Shown here in pieces: positions 31,901 through 45,650 of a stretch of DNA of 64,000 bases. The DNA is taken from positions 482,875 through 546,874 of the forward strand of contig NW_019091540.1 in NCBI RefSeq assembly GCF_001949145.1. Reading direction: 5' to 3'. The stretch's first letter is position 1. The number at the start of each line of letters is the position of its first letter. The position numbers and the translations under genes are program-made. Source of the stretch: Acanthaster planci (Eukaryota; Echinodermata; Asteroidea; Valvatida; Acanthasteridae). The notes under the pieces were generated by a model. It searched no databases, was not told the DNA's origin, and saw only the letters and a program-made list of their open reading frames with translations.

Positions 31901-34495
31901 AAGAAGTTAAAAGCAAATGTTATGCTGTGACCACAAACCCATTACAGACTCAGCTTTTATATATTTGTCTCGTAGCCTGTAAATACAAGTAAATTGCATG
32001 ATTGCTTAACTAATAAAAATGTGAGAATTTCAAATCCACTGCAAGGTTGCCTGACCCCTGACTTCTCAAAATGTGTGCATGTTGTTTTGCTGGTACCTAC
32101 ACTGTACATGAACATGATGAGATGATTTGGTTCGCAAATAAGTGGCCAGTTTTCTCAGTGATTAGATTCTCATACTGTGAATGCACAGCATCATCTGATC
32201 ACTGTTGATGCTAGAATTCACCCCAACCACTTACCAGTAGGCCCAGCATAACTGATACTTGTAGATTGGCCGTGATATCAATTGATTTATGCTGATGGAT
32301 TCTGTCTGAGTGTGGAACGTGCTTTGTTTGTGAAGCGGACAACAAAAGACGAGAGTGGTTGGTTGCCGGGTGGAACATTTTATTTAGGATATCCTAACAA
32401 GATTGAACTGCGGGCCCCAGTGCTTAAGCACCTCTCTAAAACCATGAGGGAATTACAAGGTGATTTCTTGAAGGATATCTGCCCGATCTGCAGTTGAGAA
32501 GAGGAGACACAGGTCGGTCAGCTGCAGATATGCATACATGTAGCCACTCTGTGATGGGAAAGATGCCAGGGAGAGATTTCTAAGGTATCTCTTGTCTCAT
32601 TTCTCAAGGGATTCCCTCGTGCCATCTGTCTCATCTGACTTCCTGTGGTGTTAGAGAAAAAAATCAAATTGTTGCTTATAATTTCTGAATATACATGTAC
32701 AGTACCTGCGTGAACGCTTGAGCAGTATGTATATATTAATACATGGTAAACTTTTCTATTTGTAGCAATGTACACTTGTATCCAGTGCAATGGATAAACA
32801 TTTGTACATCATCAATTTCAAAATTCTGCACAGGTACATGCACATTTGTACGTAACATGTACATGTACATATGTACGTACTCGGTAGTACCGGTATGTTT
32901 GAATTAATGTAGTTTACATTGATGCATGTGTGTACATGTACGGTACATGTACAAGTAGCTAGCCATTGCAACGATGTACCATCGGACCGTTAACTGCGCG
33001 TTCTTGCATTGCAGAACGGATGCAATTATTATGCATTTTTTCTGTATCACCGTCTACGCAGTATACAGTTTGCCTTTGAAACCTATCGGAAAAGCAGTGA
33101 TTCATGGCGATCTTGAGGGTTCCAAATATGGATCATCATTCTGCCGTTTGGCATAATGCTTGTTGCAGTGGTGGATGGCTTGACAGGTTGTCCTTGGTCA
33201 TGTTGGTAACAATGATACATGTGTTGATTCAGTACATTAGGCTTACGTTATAATTTAGCCAGCCTGCCCATTTGAGTTTAACTTAAATGAGTTGTTAATG
33301 GTACATGTACTGTAATTGTTCCCTGGTTTTTCATAATCTGCCATGAGATTTACTTCTTTTGGCATGAAATCAGAACCCTGAAAGGTAGCACATACATATA
33401 GTTGCTGTTTTATGCAGAGAAAAAGTTAGTGAACATTACCTGACCGGAAAATTCATAATATGTTTATCATTTTTTGCCTGCGGTGTAGGGGTTCATGGTG
33501 TTTTGTACACCCGAGGGGACAAATGGCACTCAAGGTGAAGCTGAGGGTGCCATTTGCCCATTAGGCAATGTTAGGGTGTAAATGTACCACACATGTACAT
33601 GTAGGAGTTGCATTAGCTAAGGCGTCATCAAGAAATTGACTAAGTGTGCTTTTGCACTTTGTTGGTGTTCTGGCTGATCGGTCCATCGTTGTCAAGGAGA
33701 GCGAGAATCCGCGGATTGGATGGAAGTGTGCATGAATTCACACATCATGCACATGGTAAAGTTTAATGAGCTGGGCTGGATATTCACCTTTATCATCGCA
33801 ACAACAGATGCTGTTGTTCCTCCATCTTTTACAGTATGTTAAACAATCTACAAAAGCAATTCCTTTTCTTATAATTGCTGGCCGTGCAGTAGGTAGCAGG
33901 GGATCTAAGGAATATCAGGCGTATTCATGAGGTTAATAATTTGCATAAGCCTTCTATATTGCATTCAGTCTGCGGGTTCATCCAGTTGTCAAGGGGTCTT
34001 TTGTTTGGCAGGGCCTGTTCTGCTCTCTGTGATTCCCCGGGACACAGAACAGTTGTTCATTTTGCGATGCCACCTTAAAGACCAATTCCAACGGTTTTAA
34101 AAGTTATGAAAATAAATTATGATTATGTTTAGTGTTTAATTAAATCATATATTTTATTACCAAGTCATGTCTGTGTTGTAGCTGTATTTTTTAAAATTTT
34201 GCCAAAACTTTTGAACTGTGTCTTCAAGTTTTGTGAAATTATTTGCACAATCTGACCACTGGTAACACTGTTGAGAAACGAAATTTGTACGATGTACCGG
34301 GTAATACCAGAGAAAAAATTGAAACTACATGTAGTTTCCGTGGCACAGCTGGTTACACTACAAATACATGTTATGAATGAACATGGAGACGTGTGTGCAC
34401 TGCTTACCGGGGATCGACCTGTGTGCCGGGTGTACTGTGTCGCATTCTCTCTTTTCCATCAAGAGTTTGTGCTCCTTTCTTCATGATTTACAAAA
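31901..34495. other. intergenic, palindrome-rich, no gene seen
   Basis: Palindromic TACATGTA words continue. A foldback with arms CAAATGGCAC (33520-33529) and GTGCCATTTG (33547-33556) sits in 33510-33580. An open frame at 32282-32497 resembles no protein I know. Confidence 0.5.
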
Positions 34496-34591
34496 ATGCC
34501 GAAATCATGCATCATTGGTGGATGTATATACTCTGCGAAAGAACTGGGATTGAAATTCTTTGAGTTCCCGAAGAATGAGAGCATTCTTTAA
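34496..34591 (+). pseudogene. THAP-type zinc-finger fragment
   Basis: The 31-codon frame MPKSCIIGGCIYSAKELGLK continues FFEFPKNESIL and stops. It reproduces the start of a THAP domain: M-P-x-x-C-x4-C, then a hydrophobic-F-x-F-P-K block about 12 residues on. The second zinc half (Cys-x2-His) and the invariant Trp are absent before the stop, and no good donor follows. It is either a decayed transposon-derived THAP gene (P-element or Kolobok type) or a first exon whose splice site I cannot see. Confidence 0.5.
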
Positions 34592-37500
34592 GTTTGCACT
34601 GTTGTCTGTGGCTATGCTTGCTCTGCATGCCTAAAGTGCACGCACTGTGGTATTTCTTGTCCACGGTAATACATCACAAAAATCAATATTCATTAGATGC
34701 TAATGAGTCGTAATAACATGTCCATTTTTACAATACCGGACTGGACTTGCAGGAAAAATTGGTACAAAAACTATGTTTTATTAACACAAAAAGGTGTATT
34801 GAAAGGGAGATACTGATATGTGCCACTTTTATCAGACTTGGCTCTTAATAACATTCAATATGAGAAAAGTTATAAATGGGTACCAATTTGAAGGCTGATA
34901 CATGTACACAAGAGCATTGCAAACGTCAATGATAATTTGTAACTGTAGTCGAGTGCTTACAAGTACAATTACCGTCTACACGGAAAACTTCAGATATTTT
35001 GGAAGTTGTTCACTGGTGATGGCTGTCCTTCATACATGTACGTGTACCTGCAATATCTGTATAGAGCAATCAACTCAGGAAAGCAGCCAGGCATGCAACC
35101 ATATTGAAAACAGGAACTCCACCATCTGTGCTGCTTATATTTTATAGGTTCTGTCTTTTTTATCCCATTTTATTCACATCTCAAATAATTACTCTGTGCA
35201 CAGTTTAACCTCTCAGTAAACGTGTACCATTACAAGACTCAAGTTGTTTCAAGTGCATCCGACAAAGTCTGGTCTTGCATAACCTGACTGAAAGCTAGCG
35301 GTATACCAGTACATGTATTATGCTCCGTCACAGATCATGTGTGCTGTAGATGGTTCCAAATTCAGAAATTCTTTAGCCCACACCTTTGGCATTTCTGATT
35401 CACTCAACCAGTTACGGTACAATGATAAATAATCACCCAGATAAATCCTTCAGGTATATCATTATGTGCAATCATTTAGGTTTTAACCTTTGGTAACAAA
35501 AGCGAGTTGTATACATGTTTGTGTATGTGTAATTATTAGAGCAAGACTTGCTGTTCAGGATGAAGCCTGCTGGGCGCATCCACGTTTATTCACAACCTTA
35601 TGAGAACTTGAGATACTGGACGGCTTTTGTGTGGCTATTTTCGTACATGTTCATGTATATAGATGCATCTGTATTGTGAAACAATGTGTCAACAAAGCCA
35701 GTACCCCCAAAAAACTGGATACTCAATCTGTAACGAGTGCTTAGTGTTTGCTCAGTGTGAACAATGCAAACGTGTGCGTGTACGCTGCAGTTCCGCACTG
35801 CACACTTGCATGACAGAAGCAGGCTATTGTACCGTACATGTACTGTACATGTATGTTACATGGACATATTTTTGCAAATGTTCTTACGTGTATGCTTTGC
35901 ATTCATTCCATCTTATTTAATTATGTTCTACAAATGCACAAATGAATTAAAAATCTCTGTCCGTCACAGCTCCACAGGGGTAATAACAAGTTAGCGCTTT
36001 AGTTATTTAGTTCAGCACTACCATGTACTCTGTGATTGTAATATCATGGCAGTAGCACTGCCTAGCATTGCTGCTGTAAGTCCATCAGCAGTTCCTACCA
36101 GCCCATCGCTACCGGTAGTTAATACCCAGTCTCAAGCCAAGTTATTTCAAATTTATTGTGACAAATGCATTCTTTTGTCGTTCACCCTGTTACTTATGAC
36201 TAGTGTGTGATGAGGACTTTAGACTGCACTTTTGGGGTACTTGACTTTAGGGACTTGTGATGGATTCAACTATAGCACTGTTAAAGAAAGTACAGTGTAC
36301 ATGTACCTTCAAACAGTGTGTACTTTTTTATACATGTTTGAATGAAGACTATAATTTTGTCTCAGTAATTGACCGTGCTGTTTAAGCTTTTATGTGTTGT
36401 AGCCTATTAAATAAGAATATTTCTTTTCATCATCACTTTCTAGACGACGATTTTTATCGTATATGTAGTTTTATTTTCAGTTAAAAAATTTCTATGAGCT
36501 TTGATGTGTGGTGTTTTTAATGTGCAGCACCATGAGGCCCATTTAAAGATGGAAGGTGCTTTATAAGCAATTAGTTTGCAGTTATCTTTGATATACAGCC
36601 AAAGTGTACCATCCTACGATAGGTACAATTGAAAGTGCCGGATTTCTCTGGAAAGCCCAAGGAAGAGTTGAAGCTAGAAATCCAATCTGCATGTTGACGG
36701 TGTGTAGGAATCCCTAGGGACCAGAGCTGAATGCAAAAGATAACTTTTATAAAGACAGATCACCAGCTTAAGAGTTTATCCAGTGTGGATTTTAGGGCTC
36801 TCACCTGTTTAAAAACAGCTTACATGTAGGCTCTGGTGTACGTGTGGTTGTACCTTTACTTTAAAAAAGTGAAATTACGACAATACCACTTTGAAGGTTA
36901 TTGGCTGTATGCTCCAGTCATGCCAGTTTACCCTTAGACCATGATTGCGGTTGGCCCTTTGTAGTACAGACAGAGGTTGGGTAGTTTCAGTGAATTTCCA
37001 TTGAAGTGCTCTACCTGGCTTTCAGAATGAAAGGAGTGTGGTTTTTATCCAAGTGTATGGAGTCAATGAGCCCTGGCTGGCCTCACATTGAGAGGGTGAT
37101 TTTTTTTCTAAGAAATTCAGAATGGGTTGAAGAAAAATAGGTTTGTCCCCATCATGAATCTGTGACCGTGATTTGTATTTTTCGACAAGCATTCAGTGTA
37201 CATGTACATGTAGATCCCACAGTGCCAGTATGTGTGGATGTACACAAGAGTGCATGTAGGCTAAGTTGAATTTTGTTTTTAACAAAAGTTTAATTTTTGC
37301 GGTTGGTGTGCCGTTAATTATGCCAACTGGGTGTTATCACAACATTCAACAGGGGGTCTATTTCCATATGTACCAGTACAAGTAGGTTCTTTAGTGTGAC
37401 AAAAGTGAGGAATGTTATTGTACCGTCATGCTCTGAAATTTGGTAATTGCTATCTGTAAAAAAAAAATCAGACAAGCATCCAGCCCCCTCAAAAAAGATG

Positions 37501-39656
37501 CGAAAACAAATGGTTCAAGGTACATGTCTAATACCTTCTGAAAACATGCTTTCAATATTTGTCCATTTTCAAATACGTACACTTACAGTACATGTACATG
37601 TACATACACTGTATGTACATGTATGTATTTTATTTTACAACTGGCTGTCATTACAGAGTGTGTGAACAATCATGCGATTCTTTTTTTCAGTGTTCCAGGA
37701 GGCAATTTTAAAGAAAATGCATACATGTATCTTTGCAGCCACATTCTTTTCAATCGTACTACCAGAACACGCAATACATGTACATGTATTTTCTTACCAA
37801 AATAGAAACTAGTAACAACATGTGTGGGACGTGTGTACATGTATGTACAGATGTACATGTAATCATCTGTATGATAATCTAAGTTATTTATATGCACCAT
37901 TTTGGCAACAATGGTGACCATAATGGAACGCGGGCCGTGCTTACATGTAAAGGTATACATTTTAGTATAATTTCTTGACACCACTGGCTGCAATGCATGA
38001 ATGTACATGTACCTACATGTAAATGTACACAGCTACTTGGTCATCCATATGCAGAGGCACAGCAGTACTGCTGTACAGATTTGCTACGAAGAGAATGGCT
38101 TGTTCTCGTGTGCAGGTACTTTATGTACATGAAAATCACTTGTAAATGACACATACCCCCGATACACTGAGAAAATGTGCGCTTGCCTGTGGGGCTCGCT
38201 CAAGTCTCCTTGGACACTGGTTGACTTTGTCTTCTTGTCTGTATTTGCAATCATCTAACAGTGGCAGACATGTTGTGTAGGTTTCACCAAAGGAAAAATT
38301 ACCCATACCTACATGTACCTGTATGAAAGTGAGTCTCTCTAAAACACGATTGGATTCACTGTCGGCTCTGAGTTTCAATCAGAGATGGTCCAGCAACGTG
38401 GGACAGCCTCTGGTGCATATTTAGGGGATTTGTACACGTGTCTAGATTCATATAGTTTGGAAGGAGTGCCCAACCAGCCACCCAGTATTGCTTCTAGTGG
38501 CTGCTTGCTGTGGAATGTGTCTTATTATATGTTTTAGTCTTTAGACAAAGCATTATACCTGGTACGTAGTTCAGACAATATCCAATGAAGTAAATCATAC
38601 AAAAAAACAAAAATACAATGTATTACATGTATTATGCTTTGATTTTTTCACCATTCGTAGTTTAAATGATTTTGACACTGGTAACCCATTTAGTAAGCAG
38701 GAACTGCTAAATCACACAAACATGTATACCGTATGTACATGTAAGTGCGGCAATGTTTCACATTTCTCCAACTTGAATCTTGAAAGCAGCCACACTTACT
38801 TGATCATAACACTTCAGCTTCCACACCCCCCTCCCCAACTGAATCACAATAACTTGGACCTTTCTGGCAAGGTTCAGAACACTTTCATGTCTGTCAGAAA
38901 TTAACCATTAATGCTTCAACCGTGGAGCTCTTGATGCCCCAACATACCCACTTAAACATTGCCCTCGCCTTCCCATCCACCATTCCATATTCAGCTTTAT
39001 TAAAACTTGTGGAGGAAGTAAATACAGCCAGGGAAAGCTAGGGGCATCCGTCTTGGAAATGACGATATCTCTGAGGCTTGCGTTTTTGTCTTCGTGTTCA
39101 GGATGTTGCAGGGATGTTCCGGCTCGATCTTCACTCAGCTTTAATGAAGTACATGTAGTGTGTGCTCCAGGCCGATTCCCACTGAAAGAAAACAAAATGA
39201 AAGGAATGAAGATTGGCTATTCTGACTTCAGAATGAAGCTGATATCAAGTTGTATGTACATGTACATGTACGCTACTTTGACAGCACTTCTGGTTCTAAA
39301 TACATGTACATGTACTGCATGTGTAGACAAGAATGGTGTACATGTACATGTAGTTGGGATATGAATATCTGTCAAATGCGATGTTTAATTAGAACAATAG
39401 CGTACAAGTACATAATTACTGGTACTTGATGTACATGATTGCGTCTCGATACGTACATGCACACCTATACATGCACTTGCAATGTGAACATATGGTACAT
39501 GTATGTATCGTTACGTGTGCATGTATGAACATGTTACAACATAAAAGGGGCATGGGCAATACATTCACACTGTATAGTTAGTGATGTAAACCATGGTACC
39601 GTACCTTTCTTCATTTTGAGCAAAATGGAAAACTTGTGTATCACTTCTACTTGATC
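34592..39656. other. intergenic, palindrome-rich, no gene seen
   Basis: TACATGTA words recur (35832-35852, 37590-37625, 39257-39271, 39301-39315). No exon-like sequence was recognised on either strand. Confidence 0.5.
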
Positions 39657-39770
39657 ACTGGCTCTCCTTAACTTAAACAATCTCTGTTACGGCATGTTCA
39701 CGTACTGGCTCTCTTTAACTTAAACAATCTCAGTTACTGTTCTCATACTGGCTGTCCTTAACTTAAACAA
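39657..39770. repeat. minisatellite running into an assembly gap
   Basis: Three copies of a unit ACTGGCTCTCCTTAACTTAA followed by ACAATCTC(A/T)GTTAC begin at 39657, 39704 and 39747 (spacings 47 and 43). The third is cut by N at 39771. The sequence after the gap (40254) resumes with AATCTCAGTTAACTG, the next part of the same unit. Confidence 0.85.
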
Positions 39771-40253
39771 NNNNNNNNNNNNNNNNNNNNNNNNNNNNNN
39801 NNNNNNNNNNNNNNNNNNNNNNNNNNNNNNNNNNNNNNNNNNNNNNNNNNNNNNNNNNNNNNNNNNNNNNNNNNNNNNNNNNNNNNNNNNNNNNNNNNNN
39901 NNNNNNNNNNNNNNNNNNNNNNNNNNNNNNNNNNNNNNNNNNNNNNNNNNNNNNNNNNNNNNNNNNNNNNNNNNNNNNNNNNNNNNNNNNNNNNNNNNNN
40001 NNNNNNNNNNNNNNNNNNNNNNNNNNNNNNNNNNNNNNNNNNNNNNNNNNNNNNNNNNNNNNNNNNNNNNNNNNNNNNNNNNNNNNNNNNNNNNNNNNNN
40101 NNNNNNNNNNNNNNNNNNNNNNNNNNNNNNNNNNNNNNNNNNNNNNNNNNNNNNNNNNNNNNNNNNNNNNNNNNNNNNNNNNNNNNNNNNNNNNNNNNNN
40201 NNNNNNNNNNNNNNNNNNNNNNNNNNNNNNNNNNNNNNNNNNNNNNNNNNNNN
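39771..40253. other. assembly gap (483 N)
   Basis: A run of N flanked on both sides by the same minisatellite unit, so the missing sequence is most likely more copies. The gap length may be an estimate. Confidence 0.98.
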
Positions 40254-43200
40254 AATCTCAGTTAACTGTTCATGTACAGATACAGGTAACAGCCAGAGTA
40301 GATTCGCAGTGAAATAAAAGAGTGCAGTGACGTACTTACCGGTACGTAAATTGCCTACCTGTGCTTACCATGGCAATAACAGTGTGAGAGGTCCTCGGAA
40401 TATTTTGAGGCAGAGAACGTTTTAGCAGTACATTTGTATGTTTGACTTGGTCTGTACATCTTGTTTGGATACATCTTTCTCATGTTTGTTTAACAGCAAG
40501 GATTACTAGAGGCCTTTCAGTGTTTTGAGGTTTTAGAAGTTTGTTTTAAAGTATTTTCAAGAGGATGTGTTGGGGAAAAATTAAAAACCTTGGAGCTCAT
40601 TAGATGGACTGGATTTGATTGTCACAAGTGCCCCTTGAATTTGTACCCTCATCGGGAAAGATGAGTTGAATAATCACAGTCGACAAGTTTGAAAACACAA
40701 ATTCTGAACATGTATGTTCATGTACAGCACAGTTCAAAGCCTTCTTCTCTTGTGTCCTTAGTCAACCTTTTGTTGTGGTGGCAGTCATTGGAGAATTTTG
40801 GCTATTTACATGGCAAGTTCTATGCTCCCTTATAACAAAAATTTTCTCATTGTATTTGTGAAGCCCTCCCATGCAGCCAATCTCTGCCATGACAGAAAGT
40901 GGCTTTTGACATGTTTAACATGTTTAAGGGCATGAAACCATGAGGGTGCATGTTATATACACGTAGGTAAGGGAAACTTACCGTACATGTACCAGTAGGT
41001 TAGAGTTTACGGTGTTTGGATCAGATAAAGTAGAAGTGAATAATTGACAGTGATTTTCAGACATCTTTTTGTTCTTGTACATGTGCATGTACATCCATGC
41101 AGGTACATGTAAGTCGTATCGGATTGAAGACAGGTTTCGTGTTTCAACTTGCAAAAACATACTAAATACTGTACGTACTGGTTGCGGTAGTACATGTGTA
41201 GATAAATCCAAGGAGATGATATAATTGTGGTGGGTCCGCACACACGATCATCACATGCATATATTCTTAAATGGGACACATGCTTGCATTTGGTGAGTCA
41301 CAGCATCCAGTTGGTGGAAGAGGCATGTGACACACAGGTATCATCAGCCTGCGCCACTATGCTAGCTTCTGGGTACGTGATTCTGTTCTCAAAATTAGTC
41401 TGGATACAATGTATACTCATACAAGTATGGCAGATGTATAAATTTGTGAAGTATAGACATTGAGACAATTGTTTTAAGTGGATTTCTGGGGTTTTTTTTA
41501 CAAAATCTGTCAGTTTTTCCTTTTTTCTGTCTCTTTGGCTTTTTGCATTGTGCAAAAAAGGCATTCCTTATTTCCTTCTAATGTTACTTTTGCGTTTCTA
41601 GTACACGGACACGTATACATGTGCCATGTTTACCTAGGTACATGTACATGTTTGTATACAGTAATGTCATCTACTGTACAGTACATTGTACGGTACATAC
41701 ATGTATGTGCATGTACCGGGACCCATTAAGTTGCAAATAAGTTGAACACTGAGACCTGATGATGACTTACCCGACCTGAATCACACAGGGTGTGAATAAT
41801 TCATCTCTCGCCATGACCATAACTTGCTGAATACGTACCATATGTGTGAAACTCATTCCTATAAATATTCTTTTCTGCTGCCTGTTCTTGGAGCTACAGT
41901 GATCTTGCTGCATGCATGAGTGTTCATTGTTGATACTGCTTTTGCATTATTTAACCCGAGTTCTGTAAGGAAAGCAGTTTTGCATGAATGTGCGCATCAA
42001 GATGCAAACAAAAATGCTTCGCATGTATCTTCTAGGCCCTATTTTTACACAAATCTGATGCATTTTACTCATATATACTGTACATGTACATGTAGGTCAG
42101 TGGTCATTTTTCTTAAGATTTTAGTTAACAATGTTGATTGAAAGCCAAAGAACAGTGTTACATTTATTTGAGATGTACCGGTACATGTAACGTTAAACTA
42201 AGGGAATTTTTATCCGGTGCTTGAACTGAAGCGAGAAAATGTGATTTTGCTCCCCAAAACTGAAAAGTTGAAGTCAGGTGGGCCGTTGGCCGTCAGAAGG
42301 AATAATTTGTGCATGAAGGAAAGCAAGTGTAGTGTACCGGTATTCCCTCACCACAAATTACCAGTAGCTACTAAATCTTGCGCCTCTATTCATGCCCTCT
42401 GTCTCTGTAAGTGGACATCGCCAAATGTCAGCAGTTTTGATTGCCTCCGCGTTTGCATTTCAAATTGAAAGTGCATTTTAGAGTAGCAGGAGGGTACGTG
42501 CTCAGGCCAGCGTGATGATCTCTCGTAGAGTTTGTAAAACGACTCAGGGGATGTAAAGATAGCTTTGGTATGGGAGATATATATTTTATTAGTTTTTATG
42601 ACTCTCAGTGACAGTGATGCAGTGTTTGTGCGGTATTTCTCCAAGACACTTGGGAGTGCATACAGTAAATGTAGTTTTCAACTCCTGATTACGTTACGGT
42701 ACATGTACAGGTACCACTGCATGCAATTTTTGGGATTTTGTTTTGCTTTTCTTTTGTTTGTTAATCTGTTGTATCTATACATGTAAGGTACATGTACATG
42801 TACAGTACACATGCCGGCACTGGTATGTGCTTACAGTACATGTACATGTACATGTAGGTTGTTCATAATGTTCAGGATATTTAAAGTTGTTTGTTTAATA
42901 TGCCCATTTTAAGAAAAGGTATGTACCGGTACTGTGTATGCAGATGTTCAGTGCAAAAGACATCGTACATGTAATGCAAATGGTTACTATTTCAGTGTTC
43001 ATTAACCCATGGCATGCAATTTCACCTGAATTAGATTACCTTTGTAATATACATTTGCAGAGTTCATTAGGCACATCAACAACATGACAGGGCTCATGAG
43101 AAATTTTAACTGCCCAATGACGTGTCTCCTTGTGCATGTTGTTCATGCCGCTGACAAATTTCTTTTCAACTGAATATTAGCTCAGCCTGAAAATCTCTGC

Positions 43201-45029
43201 ATCTTAAAATGGAAATGATTCCAGAAGGTGTCCACTAAGCTGTTGGGTACCAAGGTGGGGGGTCACCAAAAATGGATAGGTGTCAACTGTCCATAGCGCG
43301 TTACCCCGAGCATTGAGTCCCCTCCGACCAGCTTTTAATAATTTTTTTTATGAAGATATAACATATATGTACATGTAGAACTACATATGGCTCTGATATG
43401 GCTGTAGCAGTACATGTATTCAAGTCTCTTGTGGTGCAGTGGGGGAGGGGAGAGACTACATACCCTACATTCTGGTCTTGGCCCTGCCTCATCAATGATA
43501 TTGATATTGGTACGCCACTGCCTGCATGTATGCTTCTAGTCAAAGCAGATTAAACTTCAAACTTGGTTCACAATGGCTTTTTCCATGAAGGAATTTCTCT
43601 TTGGTTTGTCTTCTGGGTGTGATTGATTTCCAGATGAAAGTCATTTTGATCAGTCTATAGTAGAATACAGATCACAGCAACTTAAAAGTCACAAAAGGTC
43701 GTACAAGATCAAATATCGATGTTTTTCAGCTTGGTACTCATTTCTCATTTAAAAAAATTACACACGGTATTCACCACACTCTGGTTTTAATCCGCTCTCT
43801 AATGCCCTGGTCATAAGGCCAAATGTATTGTATGAAAGAGCCAACAAGATGACATCACTTACAATAAACCTACCGGTATGCTCATGATAGTTTCTATTAT
43901 GGTGTACTGGTACAGTACATGTGTGGTGCAGGTTAAAGGCGTACATCAATGCCTTTTACATGTACTCTCAAGATTAACTGATGTCGTGGGTCAGTATTTC
44001 TGAGAGCTCTACGTTCTGTTTTATATGGATTACTTTGGAGGACTCTGCAAAATTGCTGGCCTGCATAACATTACTCACTGTATTAGATAGAGATACATGG
44101 AAACTTTATTATCTCTTAATAATAATAATCGAAAATTTATTGTGTGCCATTTCCATAAAAATGATCAACAGTGCCGTGTACACACATTAAGGAAATAAAT
44201 GGATTAGTAATGAATGAGTGTCACGGCGCTAGTACCCAAACTGAAGTACGGGGATACGTTGTACGTCTGTCTCGCCAACAGGGAGACTAAATTTACTTAG
44301 ACCTGTCCCTTCTGGCATCGGTGATGTCTACTCGATCTTTCCTGGGGACAGATGCCTCAAACCCTACCTACACTATAAGAGAGGTAACTACTGGTACCGG
44401 GTCAAATTGTGAACCCCAAATGTGCTATCTGGGAACATTTCTGTGAAAAGGATTTTGGCTGGATTATTGCCATATACTTACACAACAATAAATTGCCAAA
44501 GAAATTGAAATCTGCCATAGCAATGGTTAAGAAAATCTAGAAATTTTCTGTGCACAAATCAGTGCAACATTGAGGTTCAGTGCGATGACATCATAGTTCC
44601 GCTGATGAATATGCAAATAGCATTAGCATAAAACCCAAAATCATCCAAAATGGGTTAAAATTGCAAAACAAAAATTTAAAATAAGGTTAATTGAAACCCA
44701 AAGATGCAATTTAAAGGCTTTTTAGTAAAATTTATAAAAATATTTCTATTTCTTGGTTTCTTTAAAAAGACAAGTTGTAACTTTACATTTGAAAACAGCA
44801 AGACTGTTCGCTCTGTGTGTACCATGCCAAGGCATTCCATAGTTTACATGTACATGTGTAGTAGGAGCAGTCACTGCAAATGCTCTGTCACCAAGTGTGG
44901 GTAACATTTTACCACTAGGATTTTTTAAGAAAGGGTTGTGTTGTTTGCTGACCTGAAATGATATCTACAGTACATACATGTACATGTAGACTCCTTCGTA
45001 ATGACAAGATCCTGTCAATATCAGGGAGC
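40254..45029. other. intergenic, palindrome-rich, no gene seen
   Basis: Dense TACATGTA and TACCGGTA words, notably 42784-42805 and 42837-42856. No coding exon was recognised. Confidence 0.5.
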
Positions 45030-45650
45030 AACACCATGTATGGCTTTGTATGTTAACAAAATTATTTTAAAGTTAATGTTCTACAAAAAAGGTAACCAGT
45101 GAGGTGACGCAATGTTGGTGTTACATTTATACATGTGTTGAAACTTGGGTGTATTCGGAAGAACTCAAGCTGCAGCATTTTGGACTCGCTGTAATCTCAT
45201 TGTGCTGTTGGCAAAAGGTACAATAGTCTATAAACAGGTGCTCACAGATGCATGAATTAACACTGAAAGAGAATCATGAGGGGGAATTTACTGATGCGCT
45301 TAATATTGTGAAGGTGGAAAAATGCTGCACAAGCCTCAGTGATGTGAGTGTCCATCAAACCATGATCTCAAAGTCCCGACACACATGGATGGAGGGATTG
45401 CAGAATCACCCACCGTGACGTTGGAAATGTTGAGTTTCTGCAACCGTTGCCTTCCTCCATTCACGCTTAGCGTCATTGATCAACAGCCTATCATGCAGCA
45501 TCCAATTTCTGATGTCCTGAATACAACTTTCCATTGCAGCTAGAGCAATTTGTCAGGAATTGTCATCAATGATAAATACAACGGTGTATCGTCTGCATAA
45601 CAATGAACATCAGGCAAATAGTCTTCAATGTCAAAGATGGTCTTGAATAA
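45030..45650 (-). mobile_element. decayed non-LTR retrotransposon, reverse transcriptase (CR1/L2-like)
   Basis: On the minus strand the segment reads HCYADDTPLYLS (YADD catalytic motif at 45588-45599). After a frame change it reads AMESCIQDIRNWMLHDRLLI, then KLNISNVTVGDSAIPPSM and LRSWFDGHS, later LQRVQNAAA and finally HWLPF near 45087-45112. This order is typical of the C-terminal half of CR1/L2-clade reverse transcriptases. Several frameshifts and stops show it is dead. The 5' part was not found. Confidence 0.85.

Noticed and set aside
44409-44521. A frame reading KCAIWEHFCEKDFGW, resembling the second half of a THAP domain
   Set aside because: The Cys-x2-His pair is not present at the right spacing and it lies 10 kb from the first-half fragment; too weak to call.
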